Shown here in pieces: positions 49,901 through 61,900 of a DNA stretch of 64,000 nt. Source of the DNA: Misgurnus anguillicaudatus. Lineage: Eukaryota; Chordata; Actinopteri; Cypriniformes; Cobitidae. The notes under the pieces were generated by a model. The model was not told the DNA's origin, ran no database searches, and saw nothing but the letters and a program-made list of their open reading frames with translations. The stretch's first letter is position 1. Each line of letters starts with the position of its first letter. Where the stretch lies: assembly GCF_027580225.2 (NCBI RefSeq), contig NC_073337.2, forward strand, positions 13,117,501 to 13,181,500, given 5' to 3'. The position numbers and the translations under genes were made by a program.

Positions 49901-52900
49901 AGAAATACAGTATGTTTAAACACACATGTGTAGCTATCTAAATGTATCTGTTAATACAATATATTTATACATTGAGTGTAAATAGATTTAACTTTTAAAC
50001 CCCAAAATACCCACATAATAAAGTTTTGTCAGTTTTATAATTGAGTAAAGATATTTCAGATTAAGGACTCGGAGCGTCCCTGTATAGCTCAATAGTAGAG
50101 TTGTGTTAGAAGTGCAACACACAAATGCTGATAAAAAAGATAAAAAATGTAAATAGCTTTGAATAGCATCTGTCAAATGTTTAAATGCAACGATTTGACA
50201 CATTTTTATTTTAATATCAATTTGATTTATTTCTGGCTGTATATTGAATGTTTTTGAGAAATTATTTAATTAAAATTAGAGCTAGGTAGGAAAGACACAG
50301 AGACCCACAAACAGCGTTACGGCAACTTAAAAAAAAAAAAAAATCTTTAGCTGATTCAAAGAATGGCTACATTGGTTTTGTCCAATGTAAAATTAGTATG
50401 TTTTATGAGAAATTTATTAGCACTTTATTATGTCATTATTTGGAATTATCTGCCAAAAATATCAACCTCCAAATGTGAAGAATGATCAGTTATCAGCCAA
50501 AATATCCATATGGTGCATTCCTAACCAATATTGTTTTATTTAAAGGTTTGACTCTTAAAATCTCATGTTAGGTGTCGGCCTGGCTGCTGTGGTATTGTCC
50601 TTCTGGCTGAACATCTACTACATCATCATCATCGCCTGGGCTTTATATTACCTCTTCAGCTCTTTCAAGGCAGTGAGTGTCTATCCAAAATCCATTCTGT
50701 CTCCATTTATTTTGTTACTAAACCCCATGATTATTCATCCAACATCTGTTCATCTTTAACAATGTTTTATTCAATCGCCATCTGTCATCATTGGATGCTT
50801 GCACAAATGAATTTCAGGCAACCGAAGTCATTGAAGCTAGGCAGTCACCAATCTGCACCACAATGTAACAGAGCAATAACAGTGAGGTGCATTTGCTGTT
50901 TTATGGTATACTTCTACATTTACTCAGTTGTATTGTTATTGTAGCTCAAAAACAGCTTGGACCAAAATGAGCAATGACTAGCTGTCAAGTTCATTTTGAA
51001 ATTTTGCTAGATTTCTTAAAACTTCCATGTGACCCTGGATCACAGAACCAGTCATAAGGGTCAATTTCTTGAAATTGGGATTTATACATCAGAAATAAAT
51101 AAGCTTTCCGTTAGTGATGTGCAGGTTGTCTCATAACCACATGTCCTGTGGGTAAAGAAATTGTCACTTTATTTGTGTGTGTGTGTGTGTGTGTGGGGGG
51201 GGGGGGGGTTCTGGGGGGGTTGGGGCGGGTCATTAAAACTAAAAAAGCTTATTAAATGCTGTGTGCAATTCCCTATAACCTTTATTAAATATTTGGGAAT
51301 CTATATTTTCATATGGTTCTTTGACAAGGTTATACCTAGGTCTACATAGCAATGCAACTTGCGTAATATGTCCTTAATTCTTTGGCCTAACGTCATGAAA
51401 ATGCCAAGCAGCTCTTTCTGCCAGCCACAACAACAAAACAAACAAAGACAAGAAGACAAGGTGTGGGAGAAATTAAGGTTGGGAATTTACATCATTAAAA
51501 GAAAAAAAGGTCAAGCTGCTAAATCTAATGTTTGGGACTGATTCTCAGAAATACATTGACCAAACTTATAAACGTAACACTTTTGTTTTTGCCCCCATTT
51601 TTCGTGAGCTGAGCTAAAAGATCGAAGACGTTTTCTTTGTACAAAAAGGCCTATTTCTCTCAAATATTGTTTACAAATCTGTCTAAATCTTTGTTAGTGA
51701 GCACTTCTCCTTTGTCAAGATAATCCATCCACCTCACAAGTGTGGCATATCAAGATGCTGATTAGACAGCATGATTATTGCACAGGTGGGCCTTAGGCTG
51801 GCCACAATAAAAGGCCACTCTAAAATGTGCAGTTTTACTGTATCTTGTGTGACCACCATTTGCCTCACGCAGTGCAACACATTTCCTTCACAAAGAGTTG
51901 ATTAGGTTGTTGATTGTGGCCTGTGGAATGTTTGTCCACTCCTTTTCAATAGCTATGCTGGATATTGACAGGAACTGGAACACGCTGTTGAATACAAAGA
52001 GCATCACAAACATGCTTAGTGGTTGACATGTCGATCTAGAAGGTGAAGATGCTGGATGTGGAGGTCCTGTGTTGGTGTGGTTACATGTGGTCTGCGGTTG
52101 GGAGTCCAGATGGATGTACTGCCAAATTCTCCTTTGGAGAAACACCTTTGGAGACAGCTTATGGTAGAGAAATGAACATTCAATTCACGGGCAACAGCTG
52201 TGGTGGACATTCTTGCTGTCAGCATGCCAATTGCTCGCTCCCTCAAAACTTCTGACATCTTTGGCATGTTCTATGTGATAAAACTGCACATTTTAGAGTG
52301 GCCTTTAATTGTGGGCAGCCTAAGGCACACCTGTGCAATAATCATGCTGTCTAATCAGCGTCTTGATATTCCTGTGAGGTAGATGGATTATCTCTGCAAA
52401 GGAGAAGTGCTCACTAACACAGGTTTAGACAGATTTGTGAACAGAAATAGGCCTTTTGTGTACATAGGATAGGACAATATTCGGCGGAGATACAACTGTT
52501 GAAAATCTAGAATCTGAGGGTGCAAAAAAATCTAAATGTTAAGAAAATGGCCTTTTAACTCTTTCGCCGTCAGCGTTTTTTAAAAAAGTTGCCAGCCAGC
52601 GCCAGCGTTTTTCATGATTTTTACAAAATAAACTTTTTTTTGCCTTCCAGAAAATGTTCTTCGAATATATAAACATACAATATACCAAATGAAAGAACAG
52701 ACCCTCTGCTTTCAAAAAAAAAAAAAAAGTTTCATCCTACCTTCAGTAGTTCTTTTGTAATCAGCTTTTGAATATGGGTAGGTTTGACGGACTTTTCATA
52801 GAGATTCCATTCAGAGCGATCTTTAAAACAGACATGGACATGCAGCAGCTTGCCATAGGGCAATACTTCCGGTTTTAAAAAGTTGCGGAAGAGTTAAAGT

Positions 52901-55900
52901 TATCAAAATGAAATCTTTACAACACATATTACTAATGATTAATAAATGTTTGATATATTTACGGTAGGATACTGTATTTACAAAATATCTTAATCTTTAC
53001 TTAAATTCTTAAAGGAATATTCCATTTTCTTAAAAGAAAAATCCAGATAATTTACTCACCACCATGTCATCTAAAATGTTGAGGTCTTTCTTTGTTCAGT
53101 CGAGAAGAAATTATGTTTTTTGAGGAAAACATTCCAGGATTTTTCTCATTTTAATGGACTTTAATAGAGCCCAACATTTAATACTTAACTCAACACTTAA
53201 CAGTTTTTTTCAACTGAGTTACAAAGGACTATAAACGATCCTAAACGAGGCATAAGGGTCTTATCTAGCGAAACGATTTTCATTTTTGATAAAAAAAAAA
53301 TATATGCTCTTTTAAACCACAACTTTTCGTCTAGGTCTAGTCCAGCGTGACCTAACATAAATGCGTAGTGACGTAGGGAGGTCACATGTTACATATATAA
53401 AACGCAAATTTGCGGACCATTTTAAACAATAAACTGACACAAAGACATTAATTAGTATCAATTGACATACAACAACGTAGCAACGGTCCTCTTTCAATGC
53501 ACTTGTAAACACTGGGGCGGAGTTTCGCGTTCATCATCTGTGACCTCTTGACGTCATGACGTATTGCGTGGGGAGAAGTTGTGGTTTAAAAGTACATATT
53601 TTTTATTTTTGTTATCAAAAATGACAATCGTTTCGCTAGATAAGACCCTTATGCCTCCTTTGGGATCACCCAGGGCCCTCCGAAACTCTGTTGAAAAAAA
53701 CTGTTAAGTGTTGAGTTAAGTATTAAATGTTGGGCTCTATTAAAGTCCATTAAAATGAGAAAAATCCTGGAATGTTTTCCTCAAAAAACATAATTTCTTC
53801 TCGACTGAACAAAGAAAGAGATCAACATTTTGGATGACATGGTGGTGAGTAAATTATCTGGATTTTTCTTTTAAGAGAATGGAATATTCCTTTAAGAAAA
53901 GTAGATAATTTTGATGTATTGTTGGCTATCGCTACAAATATACCTGTGGGACTTATGACTGGTTTTGTTGTCCAGGGTCACATATGAGAGTGGAATTTGA
54001 ACATTTTCCACTAAAAACTACACCTCCATACTTTTAAATCTCATAAAAAGTATCTTGCCTAGGACTCCTACTGGTTCCCTCTCAAGGGAAAAAGGAGGTG
54101 CATAAACTGAGCTTTAGCTAACTAAAAATGTCTTATTTTAAAATCAAAACATTGTTCTTCATTGCACTGTGTCTAAATTTAATTATATGTTACATTAGTT
54201 TTCACCATCTGTGTCTTCACGGATTAATTCATTTGTCTGGGGTTTAAAAAAAAAATCAATGTCTGCTCAGAATTCTTTTTTCAATCTCTCTCTTCCTTCC
54301 CCTTTCTCTCTGTCTCTCTCCGCCCCTTAAGCCTCTAAAGCTCTTTGTGGGTCTGTCTTTTGGTCTGGAGAGTGTTTTAAAAGCTCCACAGAACGGTCAA
54401 ATAATAACTGTCTGTTTTGTGCAAAGTGAAGTGCAGTTTCTGCACACTGTGCCATGGGAATAAAAGCTCTCCTATTAAAAGCAGTGCAAAGAGAAACTCT
54501 GAAAAAAAAACTAGCCTTTGTTTTTTTTTAAGAATACATTGTGCTGCATTTTCAACTTTTATATATTTAAGTCCCTATCCACTATGTCATTGCTTTATTA
54601 TATTACATTATTTTTCTTGCTTTAATTACACTGTTTACTGAACCTCTCTTTCTTTTTCTATTTCTTCAGGAGTTGCCATGGCAAACTTGTGATAACCCTT
54701 GGAACACTGACCGCTGCTTTTCCAACTATAGTCTTATGGATACCACCAACCTGACCAGTGCTGTAAATGAATTCTGGGAGTCAGTAATAACAACTTTATT
54801 ACAACTTTTATTTTGAAACCCGTATCTAATAAAAGCCATCTTAAACCATGCCCTGAGCCCTGAACCAATGGTTTATGGAAATTCTAATATAATTGTATAT
54901 ATTAATGTTAAATATTAACTAGATGTTAATCTTAAAGAAAGCATGTGTAAAGTATAAAAATAAATGACTTATGAAATAGATTCAAGTTTTTTTAGTCTTT
55001 TTACAGCAGTTTATTTCTGATAACAAAGGAAATGAATGAGTCCAATAAAACCATCTATATTTAAATTTTTGGATCCTAATCAGTGATTATAAACACTGTA
55101 AAAAATGTCTGTAGAAATTACAGTATTACTAGCTGCCAGTAACTTACTGTAGCTTTTACATGTATGTTATTTACTAGCAACAGTTTGTTCAAAGTTAAAT
55201 GAACATGAAACATTTACAGTCTTTATCTTCTACAGTAAATACTGGCAACCAGCTGCATAATTACAGCAATTTTTTTTTACAGTGAATGATTGTAGAACAA
55301 ATGTTGTTTCGCAAAACTTTCTTCAAACCACAAACCTGTCCTCATGCAACCCTATATCACGAAATTATGTACCACGCTGGTCCTATACGTACGGACCAGC
55401 GTGACAATGTCACGTTTTGCCACGTTTAAGCGTGAGGATGTCACGCTTTTCTGTTTGTGTCACGTATTAGTTACTCAACTTTTTTGTCCTATATTCAAAC
55501 CTTTGTCGCTTCGGTTTAGGGTTAGATTTGGTGCTTGTGTTAGTATGTCACTTTAAGTATTGGTTTATATAAAAAAAAGATACAAGACTTATTCTTATAT
55601 ATTTCTAAACTTTAACCAATTGTCGCCTGACGTTGGGGTTAGAGTTGGGTTTGGGTAGGAATGTCATTTTATGTAAATCTAACCCCAAACCGAAGCGAAT
55701 ATGGTAAGAAATTAGGACAAAAAAGTTGAGTAACCAATACGTGACAGTGACACAAACAGAAAAGTGTGACGCTGGTCCATACGTGCCTATAGGTACATAA
55801 TTGTGATATTGGGTTGCCTCATGAGGAAAATCTGAATATGCACAAATGCATGTGCAAATGCCATTTGAAACAAGATCGAAAGAAAGATTATTAACTTCAT

Positions 55901-58900
55901 CATGTTAAATAACTTGTTACTTATAGGCTCTTATTTCGTCTAGGAGAAACATGCATCAGATAACAAATGGTTTGGAGGAACCTGGGGAATTGCGCTGGCC
56001 ATTGGTTGGAACGCTGGCATTAGCCTGGATTCTTGTATATTTCTCGATTTGGAAAGGTGTAGAGTGGACCGGGAAGGTGATTATCAAAACTCCACTAATA
56101 TAGCGAAAATGATTTTCACACTTTTTAGCTTATTGCTCCTTTATTGTTCCCCACTTCACTTTGCTGTCAGAGTTGTGTTCATGTCTTTTATTTTGAAGTT
56201 GCCTCATCATTTTGTAGTCCTTGTATCAGGGTTATTGTAGTCTTCATGTTATCCTGTGCCCTTTTTATGTCCAGGTGTGTCTTGTTACCCTTGATTAGTC
56301 TGTGCAAATATAGAGGGTATGCATTGACGTCACTTTTCCACGTGACTATGCCGGAACTTGCCCCGTCGAGTGGCAAACGTTCAACAAAATGGCTGGCTTT
56401 CAGACCTATGGTCTGTGTACGTTGGTATGAACGATCAATTTACTTCTCATTTCGGTGTTTTTTGGCAGTCTGTAAAACAATAGCTGCAAATTCTTGTTAA
56501 ATTTGCTGGTACAATCTATCGCACAACAGCTTTTTTTTATTTAGACGCATTTTCCACGTGTTTTCGCTGATTTCACATTGTACACAAATTCTGCCGCTCT
56601 GTCTTTTGCCACTCAGTGGGCGTAACCGCAGGCACTTTCGTCGAAGGTGAGGTCACGTGCATACCCTCTATTGTAGGTTAGATATTGTAGGTGTTGGTTC
56701 TGTTCATGCTTAAGGTTTTCTCAATGGTTCTAGTTTTGGAATTTTGCTCATGTTTCGCTTTGTTAAAGACATTTATCTGCATATAGGTCCTGCCTTGTTT
56801 CATGTTTTGGACAATATACGTTACAGCTATATTTTCTGCAATCCTTACTTCCACATTTTAATCTGATTTATTTATCTCCTAGTCTTGTTTTGTTGGTGCA
56901 AAGGTTCCCTTTAAAACTTCAGGCTTTAGTTTTTAGTTATGATTAATTTCAGTGCAGTATTTTTTTAATTCTTTAGGAGAAATGATGGTTGCACTTTATT
57001 TTACAGTGACGTTCTACATGTACATACATACACTGTCAGACAAAATTGGTAAAAAATGGTCCCAAGCATCATTGAGTTAGTACTCTTTACAGAGGTACTA
57101 ATAGATACCATTTAGGTACAGATATGTATGGAGGTATTGAGGTATTGACAATGCACTCTTTGGTACCAATTTATACCTTTGGGACTCTAATAAGAACTCT
57201 GTAAATGCCGTAGTGGAAATGTTTTTAGCATGCTGTTGTTCAACTTTTGCTTAAGAAACGGGGTTTGGCGGAAAATTGTCTTGAGAATTACCGTCCTGTC
57301 TCTAAGTTATAATTTTTATCCAAACTTCTAGAGAAAGTTGTTTATTCTCAACTGATTCCTTATCTGTATACAAGGAAGCTCACAGAACCTCTCCAATCTC
57401 CGCCCATCATAGTACCGAGTCTGCTTTGATTAAAGTGCTTGATGACATTTTACTCTAAAATGTAGTTCTGCTCCTTTTTGATCTTACAGCTGCCTTCGGT
57501 ACAGTCAATCATAATACTCTTCTTTGGTGGTAAGAGCATTCATTTGGTATCGGGGGTACCACTTTGCAATGGTTCAATTCTTATCTTAGTGATAGGTCTT
57601 TTTCCATTGAATTAGGTAAGTTCTCTTCATCTGTTGCTCCAATTACTGGTGGAGTGCCTCAGGGATCCATTTTGGGGCCACTTCTTTTTAATTGGGGGAT
57701 ATTATTAGGAAGCATAATGTTTCACTTATATGCTGATGATACCCAGTTATACACCTCTGAAAGCCGCTGATACTTGCGGACATTAAGAAATGTCTGTCTA
57801 GTAGTTTTCTTCGACTCAATGAGAGTAAAACTGAAATAACTGTTGAGAACTGACTTTTTAAATGAGCTTCATATACATTTTTCTTCAGTTTCCCCACAGC
57901 TCCTTTTTCATCGTCCAGATCATTAAGGTCTGCGAAAAAGACTCTTTTAGCTCTTCCTCGGTCACGATTAAAAACAAAGGGTGATAGAGCTTTTTCAATT
58001 GCTGTTCCCCGTGTCTGGAATCAATTGCCACTGGACATCCACCTAGCACTTTCTGTTGTAACTTTTAAAACATTGTTGAAAACTTACTTGTACTCCCAGG
58101 CATTTTAATTTACTTCTTTTTAATATTGTTTTTATTATTATTAATGTTGTTTTGTCTGTGTTGCCTGCTTTTATTTCTGCTTTGTTTAGCACTTTGGTCA
58201 GTGCTGCAGTGATAAATGTGATATATAAATGCACTTTACTTACTTACTTAGTATAGTGTACTTTTTTCAAGGGTACCACTTCAGTGACAGCTGGGGACCA
58301 TTTTTTGACGGTGTACTTTCTGTGAAACTATAATTACTAGGGCACAGCCTTAAACCTAATACATTAACCCATATTAAATCCGTAGATACCAGTATTTTGC
58401 TGGTTAAATACATAGTTACAATAGATGTGAGTAGCACAGTGGAGATATTTTGGTCTTGGCGGAATTTGTTGAGTTGTTTGAGTTCATATTTGGCTTTGTG
58501 ATTTATCGCTCTGTTTGAGTGACAAGCTGGCACGGCAATATTAACTCAGCCAAAAGTGTGAGTGGATAAGCCACTTTTAAGCTCAATAAAGACATAAGGC
58601 AACAGATGTGTCTTGACACTAAAGTAATCAATATTAATCGCTTTTTCTAAAATTAAAGAAAAATTGTCCTCTTTATTTTCTCATTTTCTGAAGAAAATTG
58701 AATTTAATCTTCTGCACCGAAGAGGAAAATGCATTTCCAGAAGTCTATGGCTTTGATAGACACCACTCATTAGGGACAACCATTTTCCTACAAAGCACAT
58801 TTCATCTTGCTACACCCTCAGAAAAAAAGTACAAGAAGGTACTGTAAAAAAATCCATAGAAATTGCAGCTGGGTTGCCGGTAACTTACCGTAGATTTAAA

Positions 58901-61900
58901 TTTGTGTTATTTACGGCGACATTTTGTTCAAAGTTAAATGAACATTTAACATTTACAAGTCTTTGTCTTTACAGAGTAAAACTAAAAAAAAACACCATCA
59001 AGCAAAACATTCTGGGAAACAAAATCTGAAGCAAAAAACAGAAAAAGGTTGATGATAATTTCTTGTTCCCATAATGCTTTGCATGAGGCTGTTATTGTAT
59101 AGTTTTACTCTGTAAAGATAAAGACTTGTTAATATTTAAAATTTATTTAACTTTGAACAAACTCTTGCCAATAAATAACATACATTTAAATCTACGGAAA
59201 AATTACCGGCAACCCAGCTGCAATAACATTGTAATTTCTACGGAATTTCTTTTACAGTGTCTGGTGGTGACAACGTTTTAAAAAGTACACTTTTGTACCT
59301 AAAACGTGCATATTGGTACCTTTATGGTACACATTGATACCTTAAAGGTACATACTGGCACCTGAAAGATACATATCTGTACCAAAATTAGGACCTTTTT
59401 AAAAGGTACCGTCCCAATGACAGCTTTTCTGAGAGTGTACCTACATTCAAAGAGAAGCAATTAAATGCATTTCATTAAAACGTAGTTGTCCATAATAGGG
59501 CTTATTCGCAAACACCGGAAGTAGCTAACTGCAGCCATATTGTTGACATGACATCTGTCCTGCCCCTAGCCACACGTAGATTGAGATGAGGGGATGAGTA
59601 GTCTAATGGCTTCATCTCATCGGTATCAAGAGAAGATAAGCTTGATTATTGTGGAACCATATCAAATAGACCCAATAGCCTTAAGTAAAGATCCGTCCTT
59701 ATTGCCAGCCGTAACTTATCCGGATATTTATAACTATATCGTTCATACAGTATCAGCATACATCACACAAGCACTGAAGGGCCATTCACATTATAACGAT
59801 AACTATATTATCGTCCACATCACCAAACAATACGTTTATTCTAATTCGCTCACGGCACTCGCACAAATCACTTGCCTTTAATATTACTTGTAATAAAAAC
59901 TTTTGCAGATGTCCTCAACACGCTGCGTTTCGCGTAACCCTAAACAGTGAATCTATTAGTTTGTGTAATCTTACCTTTTAACATAACAGTTAGTTAATGT
60001 AATAGATTAAAAAGCATTACGTAGTCAATTTTCACAGCAACTGCAGGTAATCTTATGTTATAGACCTCAGCTTCACTGTCAAGTTCAAATAGATTTTAAT
60101 GCTATCAATGGTTTATCCTTCATCAGGTGGGAAAAATTGCTCAGAAAGTGATCCCAAAATTGTATCTGTATCGTTATAGTTTTGGTGTGAGCTCCGCTAT
60201 TCTCTTAAATATTAAACGATTTTCAAAACTATATTTTTATAGTTATCGTTATAATGTGAACGGCCCTTAATTCCCTACCTAGTGTCAATGCCAGACCTAT
60301 TATTATGTTCATATAGTTATTAATAATACTAATTTAATAACTGTCTCAATTTATGGCATCTTATTTGAAAGAGCAGTTTCATCCACTGCTTACAGCTAAC
60401 CATATGTGATCAAATTATGGGGACAGACTTTGTTGTGAGGCATCCCTAACGTTACCTGTGGTAAAATGATGGGGACAGACTTTGCTGTTGGGAGTCTCTC
60501 CTTGGTTCAACTCATCTGTCTCCTTCCTTTCGTGTTTTCTGACAGTCGGTATTGCATAAAAACTAATTCCGGGGTTCTTTTTGCTGTTGTTAGAACAGCC
60601 GCGTATTACACCACACACCATCGCGCGGTTTTAAACAAATGACATCGATAATACCATGCATAATACCCACGCTGCCTCGCTTGTCAATTGACAGACTGAC
60701 AGTTCTATACCAACAACATGGCCGCCACGAACATTGATGACGTAGATCGAATAACTCCTATAATTAAAATGTCCCCCTCCCCCACTCTCTCTCTCTCTCT
60801 CTCTCCATCTATCTCTCTCTCTATGATGACAGATTGTAAATCTTAAATAAATAAAGTAGTTTCTCCTTCTTTCTCTCTCATCCTCAGGTGGTGTATTTCT
60901 CTGCCACCTATCCCTATTTCATGCTCTTCATTTTGTTCTTCCGGGGGGTTACTCTACCTGGTGCTAAAGATGGCATCCTTTTCTACATTACCCCTGACTT
61001 CAACAAGCTTTTAAAATCAGAGGTAGCCTTTGTAGCTTAGTTTATAATGTGGCTTTTAAAAACTAAGGTCATATATGCATCCTTGCAATCAAGTGAACCG
61101 AGAAATTTATTTTAAAATCTAACATTGTTTCATTTTCTCTCAGGTGTGGCTGGATGCGGCCACTCAGATATTTTTCTCATATGGTTTGGGTTTAGGCTCT
61201 CTTATTGCTCTGGGCAGCTACAACCACTACAACAATAATGTCTACAGGTAAGAACTATTTGCCGCTCTTTAGTGAAACAGAAAATATATACTTGTGGTTT
61301 TAACTTCAATGAGTGATCCTGCAAAAGTGTATATTATGCATGAAGAATGACCAAAAAATATGGAACTGACAAAAATTAGGAGAAATTCATACTAATGATT
61401 AAAATTATGGCTTTGAATTTGTGCTATTTTATTGTGTTTATTATAAGCTGATAATTTTTTTTTTAAGAGATTCTGTCATCGTGTGCTGTATAAATTCTTG
61501 CACTAGTATGTTTGCTGGAATCGTCATATTTTCCATTGTGGGCTTCATGTCACACATCACAAAAAGACCAATTGAAGAACTGGCTGCCTCAGGTCATTAC
61601 ATCATTATTGTCAATTATTATGAAAGTTGAAAATGTAATTGTGTTTACACAGTTGCCTGAAGATGTTTATGGTTTAAATATAGGTCCAGGTTTGGCGTTT
61701 TTAGCCTACCCACAGGCTGTTACCCAGCTGCCCATGTCTTCACTCTGGGCTATACTTTTCTTTTCAATGCTCCTCATGCTTGGGTTGGATAGTCAGGTAC
61801 TACACATATACACGGAAACACATACATAAATATTTTAGGAGTGATTCAAACGGCAAGTTTAATTTAAGAATATAGATTTGCCAGAATTGTACCATATTTG

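Noticed and set aside
49410..49901. 163-codon plus-strand frame, the longest after 26 kb
   Set aside because: Runs out of the solo LTR into exon 2 of the slc6a1-type gene in the wrong frame.
50085..50120. Possible tRNA gene
   Set aside because: Only the A-box half is present and it continues into a SINE tail, so it is a SINE remnant.
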